Below are positions 7,137 to 15,161 of a stretch of DNA of 27,202 bases, piece after piece; position 1 is the stretch's first letter, and every line of letters starts with the position of its first letter. The DNA comes from UBA1189 sp045126595 (lineage in GTDB: Bacteria > Bacteroidota > Bacteroidia > Bacteroidales > Bacteroidaceae). Location of the stretch: NCBI GenBank assembly GCA_045126595.1, contig JBGVOS010000156.1:1-27202 (forward strand), read 5' to 3'. The notes under the pieces are model-generated. The model saw only the letters and a list, made by a program, of their open reading frames with translations, searched no databases and was not told the DNA's origin. Made by a program: the position numbers and the translations under genes.

Positions 7137-8471
7137 ATGATGGATTGGAGAAAGCTTATATCAGCCAAACGTCTGGGCATGGAAGCATACCATGCCGAGG
7201 GGAGCGATGACCGCTCGGACTTTCTGCGTGACTACGACCGTCTCATCTTCTCGGCTCCTTTTCGCCGTTTGCAGAACAAGACGCAGGTGTTTCCTCTGCC
7301 GGGCAGTGTCTTTGTGCATAACCGACTGACCCATAGCCTTGAAGTGGCTTGTGTTGGACGCTCGTTGGGGCATAGGGTGAGCCGTGCATTGCTGGCCCAT
7401 CATCCCGAGTTGGCTGACTCGCTCGTCGGTGAGATTGGTAGCATCGTGTCGGCGGCCTGTTTGGCCCATGACTTGGGTAACCCTCCCTTCGGCCATTCGG
7501 GCGAACGGGCCATATCGGCCTACTTCACGGAGGGGAAAGGTCAGGCGTTGCGCGACCGGCTCACTGCTGCCGAGTGGGACGATATCATCCATTTCGAAGG
7601 TAACGCCAATGCCTTTCGTCTGCTCACCCATCAGTTCAATGGACGGCGTCGTGGAGGCTTTGCACTCACTTATTCCACATTGGCCAGTATCGTAAAATAT
7701 CCCTATTCATCGTACTATGCAGGCGGAAAATCCAAGTTTGGCTTCTTTCATACCGAGGCTGGGACGTTCCGAACCATTGCCGATGAATTGGGGCTTATCC
7801 GTCTCAGTGCCGAGGGTGAACCTCTTCGCTACTGTCGTCACCCGTTGGTATTCCTTGTAGAAGCGGCCGATGACATCTGTTACCAGATGATGGACATCGA
7901 GGATGCTTACAAACTGAAGATACTCACCCGTGAAGAAACGATCTCTCTGCTTACTCCCTTCATCGAAGAACATAAACGGGGACATCTGGCTGAGGTGCTC
8001 GACATGGTATCTGACCATAACGAACAGATTGCCTACCTGCGCTCCAAGGTGATAGGTATACTTATCGATGAGTGTGCCGATGCCTTTATACGTCATGAGG
8101 AGGAAATCCTTTGCGGTACCTTCACGCAACCCCTCATCAAGCAGACGAGTGAACGCTGCCGTGAGGCCTACAGGCACTGTTCCGAGGTGGCAGTAGAGAA
8201 AATCTACCGTTCACGTGATGTCTTGGACATTGAACTGGCAGGTTTCCGCATCATCAACACCCTTATCGAACTGATGACCGATGCGGCCATTCATCCCGAC
8301 AATGCCTACTCGCGCCTCCTCATCAACAGGGTGAGCAGCCAGTATGACCTGCAGGCACCTACGCTCTATGGCAAGGTGCAGGCCGTGTTTGACTACATCT
8401 CCGGCATGACCGATGTCTTTGCTCTCGATCTATATCGTAAAATCAACGGAAACAGCCTGCCGGCAGTGTAA
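7137..8471 (+). CDS. dgt: Deoxyguanosinetriphosphate triphosphohydrolase (HD-domain dNTPase)
   Basis: The 444-residue protein has the dGTPase/HD architecture. The N-terminal DYDRLIFSAPFRRLQNKTQVFPL (about 32-54) is the family signature, followed by NRLTHSLEVA with metal ligand His66. The HD pair is in AHDLGNPPFGHSGE (His111-Asp112), with EAADDICYQMMDIED further on providing another ligand Asp. The enzyme hydrolyses dNTPs (classically dGTP) to the deoxynucleoside and triphosphate, controlling the nucleotide pool. Two ATG codons are adjacent (7137 and 7140); the choice makes no difference to the domain. It stands alone on this strand, divergent from the methyltransferase and convergent with the TPR gene. 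Confidence 0.93.
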   Translation: MMDWRKLISAKRLGMEAYHAEGSDDRSDFLRDYDRLIFSAPFRRLQNKTQVFPLPGSVFVHNRLTHSLEVACVGRSLGHRVSRALLAHHPELADSLVGEIGSIVSAACLAHDLGNPPFGHSGERAISAYFTEGKGQALRDRLTAAEWDDIIHFEGNANAFRLLTHQFNGRRRGGFALTYSTLASIVKYPYSSYYAGGKSKFGFFHTEAGTFRTIADELGLIRLSAEGEPLRYCRHPLVFLVEAADDICYQMMDIEDAYKLKILTREETISLLTPFIEEHKRGHLAEVLDMVSDHNEQIAYLRSKVIGILIDECADAFIRHEEEILCGTFTQPLIKQTSERCREAYRHCSEVAVEKIYRSRDVLDIELAGFRIINTLIELMTDAAIHPDNAYSRLLINRVSSQYDLQAPTLYGKVQAVFDYISGMTDVFALDLYRKINGNSLPAV

Positions 8472-8493
8472 AAAAGCCTCTCTATCCATGCAA

Positions 8494-8537
8494 AAAAATG
8501 GGTATACCCTCCAGATTTATTGGGTATACCCATTTTT
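8494..8537. terminator. Bidirectional hairpin terminator between dgt and the TPR gene
   Basis: AAAAATGGGTATACCC (8494-8509) and GGGTATACCCATTTTT (8522-8537) are perfect 16-bp inverted repeats with a 12-nt loop. The A run on one side and T run on the other let the same hairpin act as an intrinsic terminator for both converging genes. It is built from the first two units of the palindrome array at 8500-8575. Confidence 0.65.
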
Positions 8538-8575
8538 CTTAAAGGGTTAACCCGATTTTTCTCGAGGGTATACCC
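8500..8575. repeat. Array of four 10-bp palindromes at exact 22-bp spacing
   Basis: GGGTATACCC occurs at 8500-8509, 8522-8531 and 8566-8575, and GGGTTAACCC at 8544-8553. The starts are exactly 22 bp apart, so all four palindromes face the same side of the helix. The 12-bp spacers are AT-rich but not conserved. Only the palindromes and their phase are kept, which fits sites for a dimeric DNA-binding protein at least as well as a simple tandem duplication. Confidence 0.8.
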
Positions 8576-8616
8576 AATTTTAAGGGTCTCTTTGCTTTAT
8601 GATAAGGCGTTGATTG

Positions 8617-9462
8617 TCAGTCGCATTGTTTGTATAGCTCGCTGAGTGCAGCGCGTGGTATCCCGAGCGCCACGGCGCAATCGAGATCCTGCTTGGCGGC
8701 GGAGTAACGCTTCATCTTCAGGTATAGCTCAGCACGTGAAAGGTAGATGTTGGCGTCATTGGGCTGTAGGGTGATGGCGGTCTCGAGGTCTATCAAGGCC
8801 AGGTCATAGAACTTCTGTTCAATGAGGACATGGGCATGTGCCTGCCAGTAGGTGGCTTTGTCGGGGTAACGGTCGACAAGGCGCGACAGCTGCTCTTCGG
8901 CAGCTTGCAGGCGCCCTTCGCGTTGGTTCAGCACGGCCAGCCCGAATAGCCCGTTTGCGTGCGAGGGATCGGCGGACAGCAGTTGCTTGTAATCTGCACG
9001 GGCTGCTGCGTATTCCCGGCGGTTCATATAGATGAAGGCACGGTAGTAGAGTGCCTCGACGTGTTGGGGGCGTTTGTCCAGCACGTTGCAGAGGTCGGTA
9101 TATGCCTTGTCGTCGTTGCCGAGTGCCATGTAGGCTGTGGCGCGATGCATGAGTATGGTGATGTCCATCGGCGAGTATGCGAGTGCCTTCGTATACGACT
9201 CGATGGCGTCGTGCACCTTGCCACGGCGGTGCTGCACGGCGCCGAAGTTGGTCAGCAGCATAGCTTTTTGGCTACTTGCCGGGGCTGTCTCTATAGCTTG
9301 TCTGAAACACTCCTCAGCTTGTGCCAGGCTGTCTTGTTCCATATAGGCGTATGCCCTGTCGGCCCATTGGCTCTGCGATTGGGCGAGAGTCGTCTGTGTT
9401 GTTGCCATGAGCAGCATGGCGACGAGAGATAACCGGAAGAGATGCATGGTGTACTTGTTCAT
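8617..9462 (-). CDS. Secreted tetratricopeptide-repeat protein
   Basis: From the ATG at 9462 the protein has 281 residues. An upstream TTG at 9480 is in frame but would put six residues before the signal peptide, so I prefer the ATG. MNKYTMHLFRLSLVAMLLMATTQTTLAQ is a signal peptide, followed by about seven TPR units through the whole mature part. Examples are ADRAYAYMEQDSLAQAEECFRQAIE, AIESYTKALAYSPMDITILMHRATAYMALG and ALIDLETAITLQPNDANIYLSRAELYLKM. TPR solenoids bind other proteins; this one would do so in the periplasm. No enzyme domain is attached. It is convergent with dgt and transcribed away from the susC operon. Confidence 0.85.
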   Translation of the reverse strand: MNKYTMHLFRLSLVAMLLMATTQTTLAQSQSQWADRAYAYMEQDSLAQAEECFRQAIETAPASSQKAMLLTNFGAVQHRRGKVHDAIESYTKALAYSPMDITILMHRATAYMALGNDDKAYTDLCNVLDKRPQHVEALYYRAFIYMNRREYAAARADYKQLLSADPSHANGLFGLAVLNQREGRLQAAEEQLSRLVDRYPDKATYWQAHAHVLIEQKFYDLALIDLETAITLQPNDANIYLSRAELYLKMKRYSAAKQDLDCAVALGIPRAALSELYKQCD

Positions 9463-9610
9463 GCCGTAAAGGTAAGGCAAATTTCTGTAACCGCCAAATA
9501 GGTGAAGAACTCCTCTTTTGTTGATGTGAACGGGAGGCAGCTGTAGCTGTGCTAATGTTAAATATCAATCAGTTATGTTGGAATAATTAGTATTTTTCAA
9601 TAATTATTAG

Positions 9611-9618
9611 TAATTTTG
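9611..9618 (+). promoter_or_regulatory. Candidate -7 element of the susC operon promoter
   Basis: TAATTTTG matches TAnnTTTG exactly and is followed by CGG, leaving a leader of about 90 nt before the susC ATG at 9713. The upstream stretch is very AT-rich but has no TTTG at the 19-20 bp distance, so the promoter may need an activator or another sigma factor (inference). Confidence 0.45.
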
Positions 9619-9712
9619 CGGCTTATTTGATTTTGGCGTATTGGGCGATATGTCCTGAATATGGTAAAAAGAAGACGTAATATTCTGAACAATAAAAACT
9701 TATAAACACATA

Positions 9713-12649
9713 ATGAGAAAAAGACTATTGACAGTTGTTCTCGGACTGACGTTGACCTTCGGAACGTTGCTCGCACAGAGCTTCACGGTGAAGGGTACGG
9801 TCATTTCAAAGGAGGATGGCGAACCGTTGATTGGCGTAGCCATCCGTCCGTTGGAGAATCCGAACAGCGGTACGGTTACCGATTTTGACGGCAACTATGT
9901 TATCGAAGTGGCAGGTAAGGAGGCTACGCTGAGTTTCACTTACCTTGGCATGCAGGAGCAGCAGCACAAGGTGACTCCCAAGACCGGCAAGCTTGACATT
10001 GAGATGCTCTCCGATGCACAGCTGATGGACGAAGTGGTGGTAGTGGCCTATGGCGTGAGAAAGAAGGGGACGATTGCCGGTTCGGTATCGACCGTGAAGG
10101 CCGATAAGATTGCCGAAATACCGGCGGCTGGTTTTGACCAGGCATTGCAGGGACAGAGTGCGGGCCTCATGGTGCTCTCCAATTCTGGTGAGCCTTCGAA
10201 GGCGGCTACGTTCCAGATACGCGGTACCAACTCCATCAACTCGGGCACGGCACCGCTCTTCATTCTCGACGGTGTGCCCATTTCGAGTGCCGACTTCAAT
10301 ACCATCAGCCCCAACGACATCGAGTCGGTGTCAGTGCTCAAGGATGCCTCGTCCACCTCTATCTATGGTGCTCGTGCGGCCAACGGTGTGGTGGTCATCA
10401 CGACCAAGCGCGGTACACAGATGGAGAAGCCGAAGGTGACAGTACGTGCACAAGGCGGTTTCTCGCAGCTCGCCAGCTCTAAGGAGTGGACACTGATGAA
10501 TACCAAGGAGCGTATCGCCTTCGAGAAGGAACTGGGTCTTGACAAGGGGCAGGACTATGATCTGCTGTGCCTGACCGATATCAACTGGCAGAAGGCCATC
10601 TTCAACAACCGTGCCCTGTTGCAGAACTACGACTTCTCAGTGAGCCGTGCCACGGAGCGCATGAACTACTTCGTGTCAGGTAACTTCTATGACCAGGACG
10701 GTATCGCCATGGGGTCTACCTTCCGCCGCTACTCGCTGCGCAGCAATGCTGATGTGAAGACGGGCGAATGGCTCAAGATGGGTACCAATACGATGATGAC
10801 CTACGAGGAGGTGCAGCAGGCTGACGAGGGTGCCTACACGCTCTACACGCCCATCTCGGCAAGTCGTTTTATGCTTCCTTATTGGAATCCCTACAGGGAG
10901 GATGGCTCTATTGCCTCGTCGAAAGACGGTTCGTGGACAGGTACCACACAGAACCCTATTGAATGGATGGAGACCAATCCGCAGCTGATGAAGAAATACA
11001 AGCTGCTGAGCACCGTATATGCCGAGGCTACCCCAGTGAAAAACCTCACCTTGCGTTCGCAACTCGGTGTGGACTTCTCGCTCTCAACGACTGATGTGAA
11101 GTCACTTCCCAGTTTCCCCGGTAACAACGGTATCGGTACGGCGGCTAATGCTGAGGGCAATACGTTGCAGCTTACAGCGACCAACACTGCGAACTACAAG
11201 TTCAACATCGACCACGTGCACGACTTCAACTTCATGCTTGGACAGGAGGGTGTGAACTACCGTTCCGAGAGTTTCCAGGTGGTGACACGCGGACAGAACA
11301 ACGACTTCCTCACTACCTTATCGAACGGAACGATGGCCACATCGTGGGGCAACAGCTATTCGAGCTACAGCTACCTGTCGTTCTTCGGACGTGGAGAGTA
11401 TAATTACATGGACAAGTACTACGCCGACTTCTCGCTGCGTACCGATGCCTCGTCGCGTTTCGGTAAGAACGGACGTTGGGCCAACTTCTGGTCGGTAGGC
11501 TTGATGTGGAATGCGTTGAAGGAGAAGTTCATGCGCCCCTACACCTGGCTTACCAATGCACAGGTGGCACTCAGTACCGGTACCTCGGGTAACTCGTCCA
11601 TCCCCAACTACGACCACTTGGAGCTCGTGGGCGGTGGCTATATATATAATGGTGAGTCGGGTATCGCTCCGTCGAGCGAGGGCAACCCCAACCTCAGCTG
11701 GGAACAGCTGTGGAGCAGTAACTTTGCCCTGCACCTCGGCTTCTGGCACCGTCTCAACGTGGATGTGGAACTCTATAACAAGAAAACCACCGACATGTTG
11801 ATGCTCGTGCCCCAGTCGTATGCCAACAACGGCTTTGGCCAGCGTTGGGACAACGTGGGCGCTATGGTAAACCGCGGTGTCGAGATGTCGGTCAACTACG
11901 ATGTCATCCGCACCGAGAAGTTCGTGTGGAACATCAACGGCAACGCCTCATACAACCATAACGAAATTACCGAGCTCTACAACGGCTTGAATGAGTACGA
12001 GATGTCGGGAACCTCGACCAAGCTCGTGGTAGGACACCCTGTGGGCGAGTTCTACATCAATCGCTATGCCGGTGTGAACCCTGCCAACGGCGATGCTCTC
12101 TGGTATGACAAGGAGGGCAATATCACCACCGAGTTCCGTGAGTCGGACAAGGTGCTCGTGGGTAAGACCTATATGGCTCCGTGGCAAGGCGGTTTCGGAA
12201 CTTCGGTGTCGTATCGTGGTGTGAGCCTGAGCACGCAGTTTGCCTGGGTGGCCGACCGCTGGATGTTCAACAACGACCGCTTCTTCGAGGAGAGTAACGG
12301 CCTCTACACCGTATACAACCAGTCGAAGCGCCTGCTCTACGACCGCTGGAAGAAGCCGGGCGATGTCACCGACATACCTCGCTACGGTGTGACACCCCAG
12401 ATGGACTCACGCTTCCTCGAGGACGCCTCGTTCCTTCGCATGAAGAACCTCATGCTCAGCTATACCCTGCAGCCCAGGACCTTGGCCAAGATGAAGGGTA
12501 TCGCTGGCGGACGTATCTATGTGCAGGGACAGAATCTCCTCACCTTCACCAAGTTCAGCGGTATTGACCCCGAGTCGACCAGCAATGTGTATGCGGCGCA
12601 ATATCCTATGTCGCGTCAGTTCTCTCTCGGTCTGGAACTAACATTCTAA
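9713..12649 (+). CDS. SusC/RagA-type TonB-dependent outer-membrane transporter
   Basis: The 978-residue protein starts with a signal peptide (1-21, ending LLAQ). A carboxypeptidase-regulatory-like beta-sandwich follows (SFTVKGTVISKEDGEPLIGVAI...GNYVIEV, about 22-100). Next come the TonB-box region DEVVVVAYG, the plug (ALQGQSAGLMVLSNSGEPSKAATFQIRG...SIYGARAANGVVVITTKRG), and a 22-strand barrel ending in the terminal strand SRQFSLGLELTF. It lacks the extra N-terminal STN domain used by transporters that signal to an anti-sigma factor. SusC proteins import oligomers with a SusD lid using proton-motive force relayed by TonB. It is the first gene of a six-gene operon, and its third codon positions are strongly GC-rich compared with later genes. 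Confidence 0.95.
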   Translation: MRKRLLTVVLGLTLTFGTLLAQSFTVKGTVISKEDGEPLIGVAIRPLENPNSGTVTDFDGNYVIEVAGKEATLSFTYLGMQEQQHKVTPKTGKLDIEMLSDAQLMDEVVVVAYGVRKKGTIAGSVSTVKADKIAEIPAAGFDQALQGQSAGLMVLSNSGEPSKAATFQIRGTNSINSGTAPLFILDGVPISSADFNTISPNDIESVSVLKDASSTSIYGARAANGVVVITTKRGTQMEKPKVTVRAQGGFSQLASSKEWTLMNTKERIAFEKELGLDKGQDYDLLCLTDINWQKAIFNNRALLQNYDFSVSRATERMNYFVSGNFYDQDGIAMGSTFRRYSLRSNADVKTGEWLKMGTNTMMTYEEVQQADEGAYTLYTPISASRFMLPYWNPYREDGSIASSKDGSWTGTTQNPIEWMETNPQLMKKYKLLSTVYAEATPVKNLTLRSQLGVDFSLSTTDVKSLPSFPGNNGIGTAANAEGNTLQLTATNTANYKFNIDHVHDFNFMLGQEGVNYRSESFQVVTRGQNNDFLTTLSNGTMATSWGNSYSSYSYLSFFGRGEYNYMDKYYADFSLRTDASSRFGKNGRWANFWSVGLMWNALKEKFMRPYTWLTNAQVALSTGTSGNSSIPNYDHLELVGGGYIYNGESGIAPSSEGNPNLSWEQLWSSNFALHLGFWHRLNVDVELYNKKTTDMLMLVPQSYANNGFGQRWDNVGAMVNRGVEMSVNYDVIRTEKFVWNINGNASYNHNEITELYNGLNEYEMSGTSTKLVVGHPVGEFYINRYAGVNPANGDALWYDKEGNITTEFRESDKVLVGKTYMAPWQGGFGTSVSYRGVSLSTQFAWVADRWMFNNDRFFEESNGLYTVYNQSKRLLYDRWKKPGDVTDIPRYGVTPQMDSRFLEDASFLRMKNLMLSYTLQPRTLAKMKGIAGGRIYVQGQNLLTFTKFSGIDPESTSNVYAAQYPMSRQFSLGLELTF

Positions 12650-12661
12650 TCTACTGGAATT

Positions 12662-14218
12662 ATGAAGAAACTCAAATCATACCTGCTCATCACACTCAGT
12701 GTGTGTATGCTGTCATCTTGCCTCGACAAGTATCCGCAAGATGAAATTCCCGCAGGCAGCGCCATCACCACCATCGAGGATGCCAATCAGGCAGTGATTG
12801 GTATCTACAATGCCTGGCTCAGTGGTGCGCTCTATAGCGGTTATCTGACCCTGCTTCCCGACCTGCAGACCGACCTCGTCTATGCAGTCAACGGATATAC
12901 TAATACGTATGGCGATATTTGGCGTTGGAAAGATATCCTTGCCACCAACTCGCAGATTACTTCGGTGTATGCTGCGCTCTACGATGTTATTGGCCGATGC
13001 AACTTCCTGCTTGCCAATGTAAACAAGGTGCGCGAGAATATTTACAATGACGAAGACTTCGATCGTTTGGAGCAGTATCAGGGTGAGGCCTATTTTGCCC
13101 GTGCATTGGCCTACTCAGAGCTCATCAAACTCTTCTGTAAGGCATACGATAGCGATGAAATGGCCGAGAAAGCACTTGGTGTGGTGCTTCGTAAGGAGTA
13201 TTACAGCAATGAACCTTTGACACGCTCTTCACTGAAAGCGTCCTATGAGTTTGTCCTCGAAGACTTGGCCCGTGCCGAGGATTATCTGCAACTGACCGAA
13301 GAGGAAGAGAAAGATGCCAGCCTCACCTTCTATAGCAGTCCCTATTTCAGTATATATACGGTATACGCGTTGCGCGCGCGTGTGGCCCTCTATATGAAGG
13401 ACTATACAAATGCCATCAAGTACTCGACCCTGCTCATCGATGCCAAGGACCGCTTTGCCTTGTCGAGCGCAAACGAAAGCTACACGACCATGACCGACTG
13501 GTTGTCGATGACCACTAAGGAGATTAGTTACTATGAGTACATGTGGCGTTACAACCTCTCCACGGAGAGCATCTGGCAGGTGGGCTTCACCGAAACAGCC
13601 TACGGCAGTGCATTGGGTACGATATTCTTCAATTGGGACTATATGTCTTACAAGCCCGACTATGTGCCTGCTTTGTGGGTGCTCAACCTGTATGCGACCA
13701 ACGATATGCGCTATAGCGTTAACTTCTGCGAGGTGACCACCGGTCACAGCCATGGTCTCACCTGGCCCTTGCTTGCCAAGTATTGGGGCAATCAGGAGCT
13801 GTTTGATGGTGCGCAATTGCGCCATGTGCTCGAGCCTCAGGTGTTCCGTCTTGCTGAGCAGTACCTCATCCGTGCCGAGGCATACGCCCAGAAGGGAGCC
13901 TATTCCAACGCATCGAAGGACATCACCGAACTGCGCAAGGCGCGCTACAGCTCGGGCTATTCGGCATCGCTTACCGAGAAGAATGCAATGGACATCATCG
14001 AGGAGGAACGCGTGAAGGAACTCTACATGGAGGGCTTCCGTCTGCAGGACCTCAAGCGCTGGCACAAAGGCTTCGAGCGCACACCACAGACCGAGTCGCT
14101 CACCAACGGCAGCAGCCTCAAGGTGGAGGCCGATAATCCGCTGTTCGTATGGCCCATACCGCAGCACGAATTGGAATCGCCGGGTGCCAACATCCAGAAG
14201 AATGAAAGTAACAAGTAA
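12662..14218 (+). CDS. SusD/RagB-type nutrient-binding lipoprotein
   Basis: The 518-residue lipoprotein has lipobox LSSC (Cys20) followed by LDKYPQDEIPAG, the usual SusD N-terminal motif. Family segments are clear: GEAYFARALAYSELIKLFCKAYD in the TPR-like scaffold, LIRAEAYAQKGAYSNASKDITELRKAR, and the C-terminal IIEEERVKELYMEGFRLQDLKRWHKGF...NPLFVWPIPQHELESPGANIQKN. SusD proteins form the extracellular lid of the SusC barrel and bind ligand. The gene begins 12 bp after susC, as expected for a working pair. The ligand is not deducible; RagAB of Porphyromonas gingivalis shows such pairs may import peptides rather than glycans. Confidence 0.95.
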   Translation: MKKLKSYLLITLSVCMLSSCLDKYPQDEIPAGSAITTIEDANQAVIGIYNAWLSGALYSGYLTLLPDLQTDLVYAVNGYTNTYGDIWRWKDILATNSQITSVYAALYDVIGRCNFLLANVNKVRENIYNDEDFDRLEQYQGEAYFARALAYSELIKLFCKAYDSDEMAEKALGVVLRKEYYSNEPLTRSSLKASYEFVLEDLARAEDYLQLTEEEEKDASLTFYSSPYFSIYTVYALRARVALYMKDYTNAIKYSTLLIDAKDRFALSSANESYTTMTDWLSMTTKEISYYEYMWRYNLSTESIWQVGFTETAYGSALGTIFFNWDYMSYKPDYVPALWVLNLYATNDMRYSVNFCEVTTGHSHGLTWPLLAKYWGNQELFDGAQLRHVLEPQVFRLAEQYLIRAEAYAQKGAYSNASKDITELRKARYSSGYSASLTEKNAMDIIEEERVKELYMEGFRLQDLKRWHKGFERTPQTESLTNGSSLKVEADNPLFVWPIPQHELESPGANIQKNESNK

Positions 14219-14233
14219 CAGGAGGAACAACGT

Positions 14234-15145
14234 ATGAAGAAAAATATATTGCTCGGTACTATCCTGACCTTCGCACTGCTTGTAGGTATTACAGGTTGTG
14301 AAGAGGAACACACCGTATACAGCGGCAAGCAGTACATCATGTTTGCCGACACCCTCTCGGTATTGGGCGTAGAGAACAACAATGAGTATTTCGATGTCTA
14401 CATCTCCAGCACCAAGGCCATGGACAAGGACCAAACACTTGCCGTGGAGGTGATAGAGCAGGAGAGCAGTGCCATCGAAGGCCGGCACTACGAGATTGAA
14501 TCGAATACGGTGACGGTTAAGGCTGGCGAACTGGCTACAAGTGTGCGCATCCGCGGCATCTATGAGAACTTGTCCGTTGATGTGGAAAAGCCTCTTGAGT
14601 TGAAGCTTCGTCTTGTCACTCCTGAGGAGACCCATTGGGACCTTTACGAGAACAGCGGCTTGGAGACCAAGGTGATGTTGCAGAAGATCTGTCCGTTCGA
14701 TGTAAACGCATTCAGCGGCTACGCTATGGTAACCTCCACTTTCCTCTACAACTATGCAGGTAGCTATAATCGCCTGATTGAGACCGAGGTAGATACTACG
14801 GAGGAGAACACGATCATCATGCATGACTATCTCTACGATGGCTACGATGTGAAGATCAAGTTTACTACCGATGATATGCTCAATCCGCTCATCGAGATGG
14901 AGGATCAGCCTATGGCCACCACTGGCGAGGCATTCGGAACCATCTATGGCGATGGTATGCTTCACATCTATCAGCCCTCGTCTATGATCAGCTACTACAG
15001 CTCGTGCGAGAAGTTCATTCTTCAGTACATGACCGTGTGGGTTCCCGGTATGGAGGCTGGCTACAACACGGTGGGTACCTTCATCAATGCCGTTGAGTGG
15101 ATCAGCGATGATGAGGCGCGCATACTCAAACAACAAGGATACTAA
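14234..15145 (+). CDS. DUF4984/DUF4843-type surface lipoprotein
   Basis: The 303-residue lipoprotein has lipobox ITGC (Cys22) and then EEE, an acidic run that fits the Bacteroidetes surface-export signal. Residues about 30-140 form a beta-sandwich of Calx-beta style (YIMFADTLSV...FDVYISSTKAMDKDQTLAVEV...GRHYEIESNTVTVKAGELATSVRIRG). A second, DUF4984-like beta domain follows (FSGYAMVTSTFLYNYAGSYNRLIETEVD). The Pfam number is from memory; the fold type is clearer than the number. It comes 15 bp after susD, the place where susCD operons often carry an extra surface binding protein. No enzymatic motif is visible. Confidence 0.75.
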   Translation: MKKNILLGTILTFALLVGITGCEEEHTVYSGKQYIMFADTLSVLGVENNNEYFDVYISSTKAMDKDQTLAVEVIEQESSAIEGRHYEIESNTVTVKAGELATSVRIRGIYENLSVDVEKPLELKLRLVTPEETHWDLYENSGLETKVMLQKICPFDVNAFSGYAMVTSTFLYNYAGSYNRLIETEVDTTEENTIIMHDYLYDGYDVKIKFTTDDMLNPLIEMEDQPMATTGEAFGTIYGDGMLHIYQPSSMISYYSSCEKFILQYMTVWVPGMEAGYNTVGTFINAVEWISDDEARILKQQGY

Positions 15146-15161
15146 TATATATAATAGGTAT

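Noticed and set aside
8500..8575. The palindrome array as a CRISPR array
   Set aside because: Repeats of 10 bp and spacers of 12 bp are far too short, and no cas gene is present.
9463..9480. TTG start at 9480 for the TPR protein
   Set aside because: It would place MPYLYG before a complete signal peptide that starts at the ATG at 9462.
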